A DNA stretch of 47,686 bases from Roseofilum casamattae BLCC-M143 (GTDB lineage: Bacteria; Cyanobacteriota; Cyanobacteriia; Cyanobacteriales; Desertifilaceae): positions 1-47,686 of the forward strand of contig NZ_JAQOSQ010000027.1 in NCBI RefSeq assembly GCF_030068455.1, written 5' to 3'. The notes beneath the pieces are model-generated. The model had not been told where the DNA came from and searched no databases. It saw only the letters and a list, made by a program, of their open reading frames with translations. Made by a program: the position numbers and the translations under genes. Positions 18,503 to 27,892 of the stretch are shown here, piece after piece; within the stretch, counting starts at the first letter, position 1, and the number at the start of each line of letters is the position of its first letter.

Positions 18503-18763
18503 ATGACAATTCAGATCGATTTATCGCAACAGCTAGAACGAGAATTATCTATTGAAGCTGAACAAATTAACCTCTCCTTATCCGAATATATCTTACATAT
18601 TATCTCTCTCAGACAGGTTGGCGATAATGCTCCCCAAACTGGAGCAGAGTTAATTTCCTATTGGCAAAACGAAGGATTAATTAATTCGCGTCCTGAAATT
18701 GAAGATAGTCAAGAGTTTGCACGTCAAATTCGCTACCAAGCTGAACGCCGTCAGCAGTTATAA
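18503..18763 (+). CDS. Antitoxin of a PIN-domain toxin-antitoxin pair
   Basis: This small 86-residue protein has an N-terminal ribbon-helix-helix-like start (MTIQIDLSQQLERELSIEAEQINLSLSEYILHII) and an acidic C-terminal segment (RPEIEDSQEFARQIRYQAERRQQL) that could wrap the toxin. Size, order and the 12-bp gap to the PIN gene fit VapB-like antitoxins. The family of the DNA-binding part is inferred, not certain. Autoregulation is likely, as in related pairs. Confidence 0.8.
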   Translation: MTIQIDLSQQLERELSIEAEQINLSLSEYILHIISLRQVGDNAPQTGAELISYWQNEGLINSRPEIEDSQEFARQIRYQAERRQQL

Positions 18764-18775
18764 AGATCGAAAGCC

Positions 18776-19156
18776 ATGTATGTACTCGATACAGATATTT
18801 TAATCGATGTTCTTAGAGGTCATCAACATGCAATTCAGTGGTTTTCAAACTTAACTGAAATCCCCAGTATTCCTGGCTTTGTCGTAATGGAGTTAATTCA
18901 AAATTCCCAAAATAAGCAACAGGTTAATCAAACATTTAAATTAATCGCTCCGTTATCGATTATTTGGTTGAGTGAAGCCGACTGTACAAGAGCTTTATCC
19001 GATTTTAGCCAATATCATCTATCTCATGGTTTAGGTTTACTTGATGCTCTAATTGCTCATTGTGCTTTAGGCAAGCAAGCGACATTATGTACATTTAATG
19101 TAAAGCACTATCGTGTTATCCCTAACTTGAAAATCGCTCAACCCTATACTCGCTAG
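18776..19156 (+). CDS. PIN-domain RNase toxin (VapC-like)
   Basis: The 126-residue product is a complete PIN domain: D5 and D7 in LDTDILID, E39 in VMELIQ, D90 in LLDALIAHCAL, and N108 in TFNVKHYRVI. These are the metal-binding acidic residues of VapC RNases, which cut tRNA or rRNA. The gene follows its antitoxin by 12 bp and precedes xisI copy 3 by 13 bp on the same strand, so all three could be one transcript. No damage is visible; it should be active. Confidence 0.9.
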   Translation: MYVLDTDILIDVLRGHQHAIQWFSNLTEIPSIPGFVVMELIQNSQNKQQVNQTFKLIAPLSIIWLSEADCTRALSDFSQYHLSHGLGLLDALIAHCALGKQATLCTFNVKHYRVIPNLKIAQPYTR

Positions 19157-19169
19157 CTACAATGCCTTC

Positions 19170-19511
19170 ATGGACAAACTAATCCACTATCAGACTATCA
19201 TCAAGAATATTTTAACCGAATACGATCGCATTTCGGCGCAAGTCCCCGATCCAGATATCGATGAAGTCTTGATGTTTGACGATGAAAGAGGACAATATCT
19301 CTGGTTTAATGTGGGTTGGAAAGAGGGTAGAAGAATTAAAGCTGTATCTATCTATGTGAGAATCAAGAATGAGAAAATCTATCTTGAAGAAGACTGGACG
19401 GAGGAAGGTATTGCGACTGAGTTATTGAGAGAGGGAGTGCCGAAAGAAGATATCGTGTTGGCGTTTTATGCTCCGGAGAAGCGGAAGTATACGGAATTTG
19501 CGATCGCCTGA
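19170..19511 (+). CDS. xisI: XisI family protein (copy 3)
   Basis: The product has 113 residues: [80 protein letters not shown] and RKYTEFAIA. It is intact. From the IKNEK region through the stop and about 35 bp beyond it, the DNA is nearly the same as copy 1, indicating a fairly recent duplication. It lies just after the PIN toxin, and the region upstream of its ATG is VapC coding sequence, so no xisH remnant is possible there. Confidence 0.9.
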   Translation: MDKLIHYQTIIKNILTEYDRISAQVPDPDIDEVLMFDDERGQYLWFNVGWKEGRRIKAVSIYVRIKNEKIYLEEDWTEEGIATELLREGVPKEDIVLAFYAPEKRKYTEFAIA

Positions 19512-19561
19512 TAAGGTAAAGTGGGGAAGTGCGATCGGTTTTTCCTGTCAGAGAGATAGAC

Positions 19562-19756
19562 TCAACCTTTCTGATTAAATCGTTCTCTTTGTTTAGGAGC
19601 GTCAACAGCTAAAAACCCTCTTCTCACTTCAAAATAGGTAATACAACTAATGAATACCCCTTGTCGTTGTGATTTGATATCGCTAATTTTATCTAAAATA
19701 TGACGATTTTGCCTTACCATCAAAGAAACAATATTAGTATCTAACAAATAATTCAT
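19562..19756 (-). pseudogene. C-terminally truncated PIN-domain toxin
   Basis: From the ATG at 19756 the product reads MNYLLDTNIVSLMVRQNRHI, then LDKISDIKSQRQGVFISCITYFEVRRGFLAVDAPKQRERFNQKG and stop. The first acidic motif (LLDTNI) and the conserved E (YFEVRRG) are present, but only 64 residues exist where PIN toxins have about 130. The second acidic cluster and the TxN motif are missing. The truncation point meets sequence flanking xisI copy 3. The toxin is very probably inactive. Confidence 0.75.
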
Positions 19757-19763
19757 AAATCGG

Positions 19764-20060
19764 TTAATTTCGTCGAACGGCATTTTCAAAGGTTGCCATT
19801 TCTTCGGAGGTAAAATCCTCACCAATCTTAGCAAATAATTCTGTCGCTAGAATAAAACTGCAATGTTCCTTTAATTCTGCATTTGACATACTGTTAAATT
19901 CTTCAAAAGGTAAGTTCTTTTGAAAAAGATTGACTAAATCTTGTACTGCCTCGGCATAATCGAAGTCTTCCTTTAATAAAGGATGTTCTTCCATAACGAT
20001 CGATACAACTTCTTGAACTTTTTTAACTATTGACTTCTGTCTCAGCTCGGTGGATAACAC
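19764..20060 (-). CDS. Antitoxin-like protein upstream of the truncated PIN gene
   Basis: This helical, acidic protein has 98 residues ([64 protein letters not shown]). It ends 7 bp before the start of the truncated PIN gene, the usual antitoxin-toxin order. No DNA-binding motif is recognised with confidence. It may persist as an orphan antitoxin now that its toxin is broken. Confidence 0.65.
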   Translation of the reverse strand: MLSTELRQKSIVKKVQEVVSIVMEEHPLLKEDFDYAEAVQDLVNLFQKNLPFEEFNSMSNAELKEHCSFILATELFAKIGEDFTSEEMATFENAVRRN

Positions 20061-20117
20061 GATTTTTTCCTCTATGCAGTGTTGACTAAGATCATCTTAA
20101 TCATACCTGAAACTGGA

Positions 20118-20207
20118 TATGTGGGAATCAAAAATGAGAAAATCTATATCGAAGAAGACTGGACGGAGGAAGGTATTGCGACGGAGTTATTGGTTGGTGT
20201 GTCTTAA
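20118..20207 (+). pseudogene. Fragment of an xisI gene
   Basis: The frame [20 protein letters not shown] followed by ATELL matches the central part of the xisI copies almost base for base, then diverges (VGVS, stop). It lacks both the N-terminal half and the C terminus. It marks the right edge of the accessory island, about 210 bp before gltB. Confidence 0.8.
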
Positions 20208-20414
20208 GGTTTAGTTTATAAATACGCTCTAAGAATATCGTCTCGGGATAAGAAATATTACGCGCCAACGCCCCAGATCTGAGAATATTGTTAAGAAACT
20301 GGCGATCGCCCAAATTTTCCGAGAGAATGCACCCTACACCCTAAAATCGGCGTTACACCTCCGTTTCCTCCTTCCAGCGGTCTGGACGATTGCAACCTTA
20401 CTGAAACACCTACT

Positions 20415-23400
20415 ATGAATAACATCCAAGCACCCCAGAAACAGGGTCTCTACGATCCTCAATTTGAACATGATGCCTGTGGCGTTGGCTTCATAGTCCA
20501 CATGAAGGGGAAACAATCCCATGATATTGTCGAGCAAGCCTTATCAATTTTAGTTAATCTGGAGCACCGGGGAGCCGTTGGAGCCGAGCCAAACACTGGA
20601 GATGGTGCGGGTATTCTATTGCAGATGCCTCATAAATTTATGGAAAAAGTAGCGCGATCGCAAAATATCGCCCTCCCCGCACCCGGACAATACGCCGTCG
20701 CCACTATCTTTTCCTCTCCGGACTCAGAGGACAGAAAACAAGGTCGCGAAATCTTCGAGAATATCGTCGCCGAAGAAGGACAGCAAGTCATTGGTTGGCG
20801 AGACGTGCCAACCGACAACAGTAGCTTAGGAGAAACCGCCAAAGCCAGCGAACCCTTTTTCCAACAAGCCTTTATCCAACGCAACCCAGAACTAACAGAC
20901 GATCTCGCCTTCGAGCGCAAACTCTACGTCATCCGCAAGCGCTCCCATACCCTCATCCGCGCCGCCAAAATCGACAGCTACTGGTATCCCACGAGTATTT
21001 CCGCTCGGACAATCGTGTATAAAGGGATGCTGATGCCGCCGCAAGTCAAAGCCTACTTCCCCGACCTGAGCGACCCCGACCTAGAAAGCGCTCTCGGGCT
21101 GGTGCATTCCCGCTTCAGCACCAATACTTTCCCGAGCTGGGAGCGATCGCATCCTTACCGCTACGTCGCCCATAACGGGGAAATCAACACCCTTAGAGGC
21201 AACATTAACTGGATGCACGCCCGTCAATCTCTGTTTGGCTCATCATCTCAAGGCTTTGGCGAGGACCTCGAGCGCATCCAACCCATTATCAATATCGACG
21301 GTAGCGATTCCGGCATCTTTGATAATACCCTAGAACTCATGACCTTAGCCGGGCGCTCCCTTCCCCATGCTGTCATGATGATGATTCCGGAACCCTGGGC
21401 CGCTCACGAGTCTATGAGCGACGATCGCAAAGCCTTCTACGAATATCACGCCTGCTTGATGGAACCCTGGGACGGTCCCGCATCTATCGCCTTTACCGAT
21501 GGTAGCGCGATCGGCGCAATCTTAGATCGGAATGGATTGCGTCCCTCCCGCTATACAGTAACTAAAGATGACCTGGTGATTATGGCATCGGAAGCTGGCG
21601 TATTGCCGATCGCCCCCGAGAATGTGGTACAAAAAGGTCGGTTAGAACCCGGTCGCATGTTCCTGGTGGATATGAAGGAAGGACGGATTATTGCCGATGA
21701 AGAAATTAAACAGCAAATTGCTACCGAGCATCCCTATCGCGAATGGTTAAACCAATATCAGGTTAAATTATCTGATTTGCCTGATGTTGGCGAGACATCT
21801 GTAGGAGTGGCATCTGTAGGGGCGGGTTCTCGAGATGGTTCGTTTTCCAACCAAGATCTCAGTGAACCCGCCCCTACCAACCATGATGGTATTCCATTAA
21901 TTTCCAAACAGCGCGCATTTGGCTATACCTTTGAAGAACTGCGCCTCTTGCTCGCTCCTATGGCAGAAAATGGAGTTGAAGCTATTGGCGCCATGGGAAC
22001 CGATACCCCGCTGGCGGTATTATCCAACCGTCCAAAACTGCTTCCCGAATACTTCAAGCAACTTTTTGCCCAAGTTACCAATCCTCCCATTGACTCCATT
22101 CGCGAGGCGATCGTTACTTCTGCCATTACTACTATTGGTTCGGAAGGAAACTTGCTGCAACCGCAACCGGAAAGCTGTCGCCTGATACAGTTGGATACGC
22201 CTATCTTGAGTAATGAAGATTTGGCGAAACTGAAGAATCTCAATAGCGATGATTTCGGCTCCATTACCCTCCCCATTATCTTCGATCCCAAAACTGGGGT
22301 AACGGGGTTAGAGAAAGCATTAGAGGCAATATTTGCTGCGGCAGATGAGGCGATCGCAAACGGTACAAATCTGATTATTCTGAGCGATCGCAATCTTGAC
22401 GCCAACAACGCCCCCATTCCCGCTCTCCTTGCCGTCTCTGGGTTGCATCACCATCTCATCCGCGCCGGAACTCGTACCCGCGTCGGCATTATCCTCGAAT
22501 CTGGAGAACCTCGCGAAGTCCATCACTTTGCCGTTCTTATCGGATATGGGTGCGGTGCAATTAATCCTTATTTGGCATTCGAGACCATCGAGTCGATGAT
22601 TGCGCAGAAACTTTTGCCAGTAATGGACTTGAAGAAAGCCTGCAAGAACTATATCAAAGCGGTGACCAAAGGCACGATCAAAATTGGGTCTAAGATTGGT
22701 ATTTCTACCATTCAAAGTTATCGAGGCGCGCAAATCTTCGAGAGCGTCGGTTTGCATTCTTCGGTTATCGATAAATATTTTACCTGGACGGCATCGCGCC
22801 TCGAAGGTATCGACCTCTCCGCGATTACCCAAGAAGCCATTACCCGCCACCATCAAGGTTTCCCATTATCCCCGGCCAATGTAGGGGCGGGTTCGCCAAA
22901 CGATAGCTCTACTAACGACGATTTATCTAAACCCGCCCCCACCCCACCGGTCAACCAAACCTTAGACGTAGGTGGAGAATATCAATGGCGCAAGGAAGGG
23001 GAAGCGCACCTGTTGGCTCCAGAGACGATTCACCTGTTGCAGCAAGCCGTCCGCGAAAATAACTACGAACTGTATAAGAAATATAGCGCGCAAATCAACC
23101 AGCACGGCAAGCAATTTTTCCGCTTGCGCGACTTACTCGAGTTTGGAGAACGGGAACCCATTCCCCTAGACGAAGTAGAACCAGTGGAAGCGATTATGAA
23201 ACGGTTCAAAACCGGGGCGATGAGCTATGGGTCTATCTCGAAAGAAGCTCACGAAGCCTTGGCGATCGCAATGAATCGCATCGGTGGTAAATCGAACACG
23301 GGAGAAGGTGGGGAAGATCCCGAGCGCTATACCTGGACGAACGATCGCGGCGACTCCAAAAATAGCGCAATCAAACAAGTAGCCTCCGGACGTTTCGGCG

Positions 23401-25160
23401 TAACCAGTCTCTATCTCTCGCAAGCCAGAGAGCTGCAAATCAAGATGGCACAAGGGGCGAAACCTGGAGAAGGGGGACAACTTCCCGGTCGTAAAGTTTA
23501 CCCTTGGATCGCGAAAGTCCGACACTCGACTCCCGGAGTTGGCTTAATCTCTCCTCCTCCCCACCACGATATCTATTCCATCGAAGACTTAGCCGAACTC
23601 ATCCACGATTTGAAGAATGCGAACCGGGAAGCGCGGATTAGCGTAAAACTGGTTTCGGAGGTAGGAGTAGGAACCATTGCTGCGGGAGTGGCGAAAGCCC
23701 ACGCGGATGTGGTACTTATCTCCGGATTCGATGGCGGAACTGGCGCCAGTCCGCAAACCTCAATTAAACATGCAGGACTGCCTTGGGAACTGGGATTGGC
23801 AGAAACCCACCAGACCCTAGTATTGAATAATCTGCGATCGCGCATTGCCGTAGAAACCGACGGTCAGCTCAAAACCGGTCGCGATGTCGCCATTGCCACT
23901 CTTCTCGGCGCGGAAGAATACGGATTTTCCACCGCTCCCTTAGTTACCTTAGGCTGCATCATGATGCGCGTCTGCCACAAAAACACTTGCCCCGTGGGCG
24001 TTGCAACCCAAAACCCAGAACTGCGGCAGAAATTCACCGGCGACCCCCAGCATACCGTCAACTTTATGACGTTTATCGCCCAAGAACTCCGGGAAATCAT
24101 GGCAGAACTCGGATTCCGCAGCATTAACGAAATGGTCGGCCGCACCGACGCTCTGGAGCCGAAAAAAGCGATCGACCATTGGAAAGCCCAAGGCATCGAC
24201 CTCTCCAGCATTCTCCATCAACCAGAAGTCGGACCTGACGTGGGACGCTATTCCCAGATTCCCCAAGACCACGGATTAGAGAAATCCCTGGATATGACCA
24301 AATTACTCGATCTGTGTGCGGATGCGATCGCCAATAAAGAACCCGTGCGCGCCACCCTCCCCATCCAAAACACCAACCGCGTCGTCGGCACTATCCTCGG
24401 CAACGAAATCAGCAAGCGCCACTGGGACGGACTCCCCGAAGACACCATTCATCTCCATTTCCAAGGCGCTTGCGGTCAAAGTTTCGGCGCATTCGTCCCC
24501 AAAGGAGTAACTTTGGAGCTGGAAGGAGAAGCCAACGACTACTTCGGTAAAGGCTTAAGCGGCGGTAAAGTTATCCTTTATCCGCATAAAACCTCCACCT
24601 TTATCCCCGAAGAAAATATCATCGTCGGTAACGTCGCCTTCTACGGTGCAACCGGTGGCGAAGCTTATATCCGGGGTATCGCCGGCGAGCGTTTCTGCGT
24701 GCGCAACTCCGGAGTGCAAGCAGTAGTTGAAGCCGTTGGCGACCACGGTTGCGAATACATGACCGGCGGAAAAGTCCTTATTCTGGGTAAAACCGGGCGC
24801 AACTTTGCCGCAGGAATGAGCGGTGGCGTCGCCTACATCCTGGACGAAACCGGAGACTTTCCCCCGCGCTGCAACCGCGAAATGGTAGACCTGGAAGCCC
24901 TGGAAGACCCGGAAGAAATCCGCGAAATCCGCGAAATGGTGAGCAAACACGCTCAGTATACTGGCAGTACCCGCGCCAAAGAAGTTCTCGAACAATGGGA
25001 TAGCTTAAGCCAGAAATTCGTGAAAGTCATGCCGCGCGACTACAAACGGGTATTGCAACATATCCAAACTGCCCTGGCCAACGGCTTAAGCGGCGACGAC
25101 GCGCTTTCCGCTGCCTTTGAAGAAAATGCCCGCGACATCGCCCGCATCGGCGGCAGTTAA
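20415..25160 (+). CDS. gltB: Glutamate synthase large subunit with two repeat-derived insertions
   Basis: GltB converts 2-oxoglutarate and glutamine to two glutamates. Order of parts: a 21-residue propeptide, then nucleophile C22 (HDACGVGF); class II amidotransferase to about 430; central domain; FMN-binding synthase domain ([39 protein letters not shown]) with 3Fe-4S cysteines C1181, C1187 and C1192 ([15 protein letters not shown]); and the C-terminal beta-helix ([25 protein letters not shown]). At 1581 residues it is slightly long. Residues 468-488 and 823-843 are encoded by copies of a hairpin repeat, both reading VGAGS...DLSxPAPT, and lie in the linkers at the start of the central domain and before the FMN domain. 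Together with gltD it looks like the NAD(P)H-type enzyme, though Fd-GOGAT cannot be excluded without alignment. Confidence 0.95.
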   Translation: MNNIQAPQKQGLYDPQFEHDACGVGFIVHMKGKQSHDIVEQALSILVNLEHRGAVGAEPNTGDGAGILLQMPHKFMEKVARSQNIALPAPGQYAVATIFSSPDSEDRKQGREIFENIVAEEGQQVIGWRDVPTDNSSLGETAKASEPFFQQAFIQRNPELTDDLAFERKLYVIRKRSHTLIRAAKIDSYWYPTSISARTIVYKGMLMPPQVKAYFPDLSDPDLESALGLVHSRFSTNTFPSWERSHPYRYVAHNGEINTLRGNINWMHARQSLFGSSSQGFGEDLERIQPIINIDGSDSGIFDNTLELMTLAGRSLPHAVMMMIPEPWAAHESMSDDRKAFYEYHACLMEPWDGPASIAFTDGSAIGAILDRNGLRPSRYTVTKDDLVIMASEAGVLPIAPENVVQKGRLEPGRMFLVDMKEGRIIADEEIKQQIATEHPYREWLNQYQVKLSDLPDVGETSVGVASVGAGSRDGSFSNQDLSEPAPTNHDGIPLISKQRAFGYTFEELRLLLAPMAENGVEAIGAMGTDTPLAVLSNRPKLLPEYFKQLFAQVTNPPIDSIREAIVTSAITTIGSEGNLLQPQPESCRLIQLDTPILSNEDLAKLKNLNSDDFGSITLPIIFDPKTGVTGLEKALEAIFAAADEAIANGTNLIILSDRNLDANNAPIPALLAVSGLHHHLIRAGTRTRVGIILESGEPREVHHFAVLIGYGCGAINPYLAFETIESMIAQKLLPVMDLKKACKNYIKAVTKGTIKIGSKIGISTIQSYRGAQIFESVGLHSSVIDKYFTWTASRLEGIDLSAITQEAITRHHQGFPLSPANVGAGSPNDSSTNDDLSKPAPTPPVNQTLDVGGEYQWRKEGEAHLLAPETIHLLQQAVRENNYELYKKYSAQINQHGKQFFRLRDLLEFGEREPIPLDEVEPVEAIMKRFKTGAMSYGSISKEAHEALAIAMNRIGGKSNTGEGGEDPERYTWTNDRGDSKNSAIKQVASGRFGVTSLYLSQARELQIKMAQGAKPGEGGQLPGRKVYPWIAKVRHSTPGVGLISPPPHHDIYSIEDLAELIHDLKNANREARISVKLVSEVGVGTIAAGVAKAHADVVLISGFDGGTGASPQTSIKHAGLPWELGLAETHQTLVLNNLRSRIAVETDGQLKTGRDVAIATLLGAEEYGFSTAPLVTLGCIMMRVCHKNTCPVGVATQNPELRQKFTGDPQHTVNFMTFIAQELREIMAELGFRSINEMVGRTDALEPKKAIDHWKAQGIDLSSILHQPEVGPDVGRYSQIPQDHGLEKSLDMTKLLDLCADAIANKEPVRATLPIQNTNRVVGTILGNEISKRHWDGLPEDTIHLHFQGACGQSFGAFVPKGVTLELEGEANDYFGKGLSGGKVILYPHKTSTFIPEENIIVGNVAFYGATGGEAYIRGIAGERFCVRNSGVQAVVEAVGDHGCEYMTGGKVLILGKTGRNFAAGMSGGVAYILDETGDFPPRCNREMVDLEALEDPEEIREIREMVSKHAQYTGSTRAKEVLEQWDSLSQKFVKVMPRDYKRVLQHIQTALANGLSGDDALSAAFEENARDIARIGGS
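21816..21877. repeat. Intragenic hairpin repeat, copy 1 (inside gltB)
   Basis: Perfect 14-bp arms GTAGGGGCGGGTTC (21816-21829) and GAACCCGCCCCTAC (21864-21877) enclose a 34-bp loop. The unit is 62 bp, in frame, and translated as [22 protein letters not shown] short CATCTGTAGGnG tandem precedes the left arm. Confidence 0.9.
22881..22942. repeat. Intragenic hairpin repeat, copy 2 (inside gltB)
   Basis: Arms GTAGGGGCGGGTT (22881-22893) and AACCCGCCCCCAC (22930-22942) have one mismatch. The unit is 62 bp, the same length as copy 1, and is read in the same frame, giving [21 protein letters not shown]. Confidence 0.88.
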
Positions 25161-25194
25161 TCCCCCAAAACCAACACGCGCACCAAACCAAACT

Positions 25195-25255
25195 GTAGGG
25201 GCGGGTTAACCAACATTCTCAAACGAAGACAACCCTCTCGTAAACCCGCCCTCTC
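25195..25255. repeat. Hairpin repeat, copy 3 (gltB-gltD spacer)
   Basis: Left arm GTAGGGGCGGGTT (25195-25207) is paired with AACCCGCCCTCTCC near 25243-25255. It is 61 bp long, in the non-coding spacer 35 bp after the gltB stop. It has the same outer arms as the two intragenic copies. Confidence 0.8.
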
Positions 25256-25326
25256 CACCAACCACATGTCAACAACTAATACCCGTTATTAATTGTTAAT
25301 TATTAATTATCAAGAGAACAACCATC

Positions 25327-26811
25327 ATGGGAAAAGCCACCGGTTTCATGGAATACCTGCGGGAAGTCGCCGCAGAAGTCTCCCCAAAAGAACGCATCGC
25401 CAACTGGGATGAATTTCATCTGCATATGGACGAAGAGCGCTTGCGAACTCAGGGCGCTCGCTGCATGGACTGCGGTACGCCCTTTTGCCATACGGGAATG
25501 GAAATTAATCGCGCCGCGAGTGGTTGTCCGATTAATAACTTAATCCCGGAATGGAATGACTTAGTCTATCGCGGATTATGGGAAGAAGCTCTCGCGCGGT
25601 TGCACAAAACCAATAATTTTCCCGAGTTTACCGGACGGGTTTGTCCCGCACCTTGCGAAGGTGCTTGCGTTTTGGGCATTATCAATCCTCCGGTGACGAT
25701 TAAGAATATCGAGTATTCCATCGCCGAGAAAGGTTGGGAAGAAGGTTGGATCGCGCCCAGTTTACCGCAACGGCGGACGGGGAAAAAAGTTGCGATCGTT
25801 GGTTCGGGACCTGCGGGACTCTCTGCTGCGGCTCAGTTGAATAGTGCCGGTCACTGGGTTACGGTGTACGAGCGGGAAGACCGTCCCGGTGGGTTGCTCA
25901 TGTATGGCATCCCTAACATGAAACTGGATAAGAAAGAGGTGGTCTCGCGCCGGCTGGGAGTCTTGGAAGCAGAGGGAGTAACCTTTGTTTGCAATACGGA
26001 GGTGGGTAAAGACGTTCCCGTACAAAATTTGGTGAATGACTTTGATGCGGTTATTCTCTGCACCGGTTCGACTCGTCCGCGCAACTTGGAGATAGAAGGA
26101 CGGGAGTTAGAAGGGATTCATTTTGCTATGGAGTTCCTCACTGGGAATACGCGCACGGTGCTGGAAGGCCAGCAAACCAGCGATTTTCTTTCCGCTGCAG
26201 GTAAGGATGTGGTCATTATCGGTGGCGGGGATACGGGGACGGACTGTGTCGGAACTTCCATGCGCCACGGATGCAACAGCGTTACTCAGTTGGAGATTAT
26301 GCCGAAACCGCCAGAAGTGCGCGCGGCAAATAATCCCTGGCCGGAATGGCCGAAAATCTATCGCTTGGACTACGGTCAGGAGGAAGCCGCAGCGGTCTTC
26401 GGCGAGGAGCCACGGGTGTATACGACGACGGCGACTCGGTTTGAGGGCGACGAGCAAGGTAAAGTGAAAGCGGTACATACCGTAGAAGTAGAATGGCAAC
26501 GAGATGAGAACGGCCGCTTTACTCCCAAACCTATTGCAGGCACGGAAAAGGTATGTCCGGCGCAACTGGTACTCTTAGCCATGGGTTTCCTCGGACCGGA
26601 ACAACCGATAATTGATGCGTTGGGTTTAGAGCAAGATGCTCGCACTAATGTGAAAGCTGCTCATGAGGATTATGCCACCAGCATTCCCGGTGTTTTTGCT
26701 GCTGGAGACTGTCGGCGCGGTCAGAGTTTGGTGGTTTGGGCGATAAATGAAGGTCGGGGAGTGGCGCGAGAGTGCGATCGCTTTTTGATGGGAACGACCG
26801 ATCTGCCTTAG
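25327..26811 (+). CDS. gltD: Glutamate synthase small subunit
   Basis: GltD passes electrons from NAD(P)H via FAD and 4Fe-4S clusters to GltB. The product has 494 residues. The N-terminal cysteine clusters are [23 protein letters not shown] and CPAPCEGAC. The FAD site is [25 protein letters not shown] and the nucleotide site is [13 protein letters not shown]. The C-terminal [19 protein letters not shown] is the usual FAD-closing motif. It is co-oriented with gltB across a 166-bp spacer that carries a hairpin repeat, so the two may be co-transcribed with the repeat in the mRNA. Confidence 0.95.
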   Translation: MGKATGFMEYLREVAAEVSPKERIANWDEFHLHMDEERLRTQGARCMDCGTPFCHTGMEINRAASGCPINNLIPEWNDLVYRGLWEEALARLHKTNNFPEFTGRVCPAPCEGACVLGIINPPVTIKNIEYSIAEKGWEEGWIAPSLPQRRTGKKVAIVGSGPAGLSAAAQLNSAGHWVTVYEREDRPGGLLMYGIPNMKLDKKEVVSRRLGVLEAEGVTFVCNTEVGKDVPVQNLVNDFDAVILCTGSTRPRNLEIEGRELEGIHFAMEFLTGNTRTVLEGQQTSDFLSAAGKDVVIIGGGDTGTDCVGTSMRHGCNSVTQLEIMPKPPEVRAANNPWPEWPKIYRLDYGQEEAAAVFGEEPRVYTTTATRFEGDEQGKVKAVHTVEVEWQRDENGRFTPKPIAGTEKVCPAQLVLLAMGFLGPEQPIIDALGLEQDARTNVKAAHEDYATSIPGVFAAGDCRRGQSLVVWAINEGRGVARECDRFLMGTTDLP

Positions 26812-26830
26812 TCTATTAGTATAGCGGAAA

Positions 26831-26862
26831 GTGCGATCGCATGGACGAGAGTGCGATCGCAC
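26831..26862. repeat. Pair of TGCGATCGCA (HIP1-core) palindromes after gltD
   Basis: Two identical 10-bp palindromes (26832-26841, 26852-26861) lie 10 bp apart, and the second is followed by CCTTTAGTTTTT. The pair can fold into a stem and may serve as the gltD terminator. Confidence 0.45.
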
Positions 26863-26903
26863 CTTTAGTTTTTCAATTAAACACAATTGAACGTTGATGG
26901 CAG

Positions 26904-27287
26904 ATGAGACTTAAAAATAGCGAAACCGATCTAGTAGGTTCCCAGTTATCTCTGGCTCAAATTTATCAGCGCCTCAATACCACGCCAGAAGAAATTGTAG
27001 CATTTTGTCAGCGCTGGCAACTGGTTGAGTTCGCTCTATTTGGTTCAATTTTGCGCGACGATTTCCGGAGTACGGGAGATAATCCTAGCGATGTTGATGT
27101 TTTATTTACTTATGGAGCTAATGCCCGGAAAAGTTTGCTTCTTTTGGTAGAAATGAAATATGAATTGGAAGATTTATGCGATCGCAACGTCGATCTGGTC
27201 AGCAAAACCGCTCTCTTGCAAGACCACAACCACATTCGGCAAGGTAATATTTTAGGTTCCTCAAGGACAATCTATGGAACGAGATAA
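26904..27287 (+). CDS. MNT-type nucleotidyltransferase (MntA-like antitoxin)
   Basis: The product has 127 residues. The minimal nucleotidyltransferase core reads FALFGSILRDDF (G47-S48...R51) and PSDVDVLF (D63, D65). In type VII toxin-antitoxin systems MntA adds AMP to its HEPN toxin and so neutralises it. The HEPN reading frame overlaps the end of this gene by 14 bp, as in intact pairs, but is broken here, so this antitoxin is now probably an orphan. Confidence 0.85.
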   Translation: MRLKNSETDLVGSQLSLAQIYQRLNTTPEEIVAFCQRWQLVEFALFGSILRDDFRSTGDNPSDVDVLFTYGANARKSLLLLVEMKYELEDLCDRNVDLVSKTALLQDHNHIRQGNILGSSRTIYGTR

Positions 27288-27366
27288 AGAAGCTATTTTA
27301 GATATTTTACACGCGATTTCTAAGATCGAGAGTTATACCAAAAATATAACGCTTGCGGAAATTGCG
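27274..27366 (+). pseudogene. Truncated HEPN toxin (HepT-like) remnant
   Basis: The start, MERDKEAILDILHAISKIES then YTKNITLAE, matches HEPN toxins paired with MNT antitoxins. After about 30 residues the similarity ends. The frame runs on to 27519 through unrelated sequence, across a hairpin and antisense to the end of nblA. The catalytic R-x(4-6)-H region is absent. The toxin is therefore dead. Confidence 0.7.
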
Positions 27367-27404
27367 ATCGCAAATATCCTAAATTACATTCAACTCACAA
27401 AGCA

Positions 27405-27443
27405 CAGAAGGGAAGCCATGGACGACAAGTGGCTTCCCTTCTG
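27405..27443 (-). terminator. Strong hairpin downstream of nblA
   Basis: CAGAAGGGAAGCCA (27405-27418) and TGGCTTCCCTTCTG (27430-27443) form a perfect 14-bp stem with an 11-base loop. It lies 51 bp beyond the nblA stop on the minus strand and inside the broken HEPN frame. No clear T tract on the minus side; TTGTTATTT follows on the plus side. Confidence 0.55.
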
Positions 27444-27493
27444 GTTGTTATTTAAATGGTGGACAAATAAAGCTGATGAACTCAAGTGGAGGA

Positions 27494-27661
27494 TTAAGCA
27501 CTCTTCAGTAAATGCTTAACGATATTATCCTTGACCATCATTTGACGCAACACTTCGAGGAGATAAGTCTGGGCTTCCTCTTGACTTAAAGATTGAACCT
27601 GATCTCGATAAACTGTCATCTTGAACTGTTGCTCTAAGGTGAGTTTTCCAGGCATTTCCAT
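27494..27661 (-). CDS. nblA: Phycobilisome degradation protein NblA
   Basis: The 55-residue product is MEMPGKLTLEQQFKMTVYRD, then QVQSLSQEEAQTYLLEVLRQMMVKDNIVKHLLKSA. This matches NblA, the small helical adaptor that binds phycobiliproteins and directs the phycobilisome to Clp proteolysis under nitrogen or sulfur starvation. Conserved features are LEQQF, the QVQ-LSQEEAQ-LL helix and QMMVKDN...KHLL. A very strong ribosome site (AAGGAGGAG) sits just before the ATG. It is divergent from the cpcS-like lyase gene. The gene is short and easily missed by length cut-offs. Confidence 0.92.
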   Translation of the reverse strand: MEMPGKLTLEQQFKMTVYRDQVQSLSQEEAQTYLLEVLRQMMVKDNIVKHLLKSA

Positions 27662-27892
27662 GTGTTCTCCTCCTTCACTATTCCGAAGCTAGGAGCAGCG
27701 TGCTGCGTCCTATGAGTTAACTTGTTCGTTACTCTAGCACATGGAAACTAGTTTGTCCATCTTGTCAAGCTATAATTAATCTAAGTAACAAAACTTTGCA
27801 TATGATTGGAGAATCAATTGTGCCTATAATCAGAGAAAGTCCAAAAGAAAAAAGTCAAAATAGCTACAAAGCTCTCTGGGAGGTTAATAGAG
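27662..27892. promoter_or_regulatory. Divergent nblA/cpcS-like promoter region
   Basis: This 231-bp A+T-rich spacer carries two perfect TATAAT boxes on the plus strand (27771-27776 and 27825-27830), suited to the lyase gene. I see no canonical NtcA site (GTA-N8-TAC) for nblA on the minus strand; the nearest resemblance, around 27715-27731 (GTTAACTTGTTCGTTAC), does not fit. Confidence 0.4.

Noticed and set aside
20208-20414. NtcA site or riboswitch upstream of gltB
   Set aside because: No GTA-N8-TAC element with a suitable -10 and no recognisable riboswitch fold was found in the 207-bp leader.
23166-24995. Long open frames on the minus strand inside gltB
   Set aside because: They are antisense shadows: no ribosome sites, no recognisable domains, and the plus-strand gltB is complete across them.
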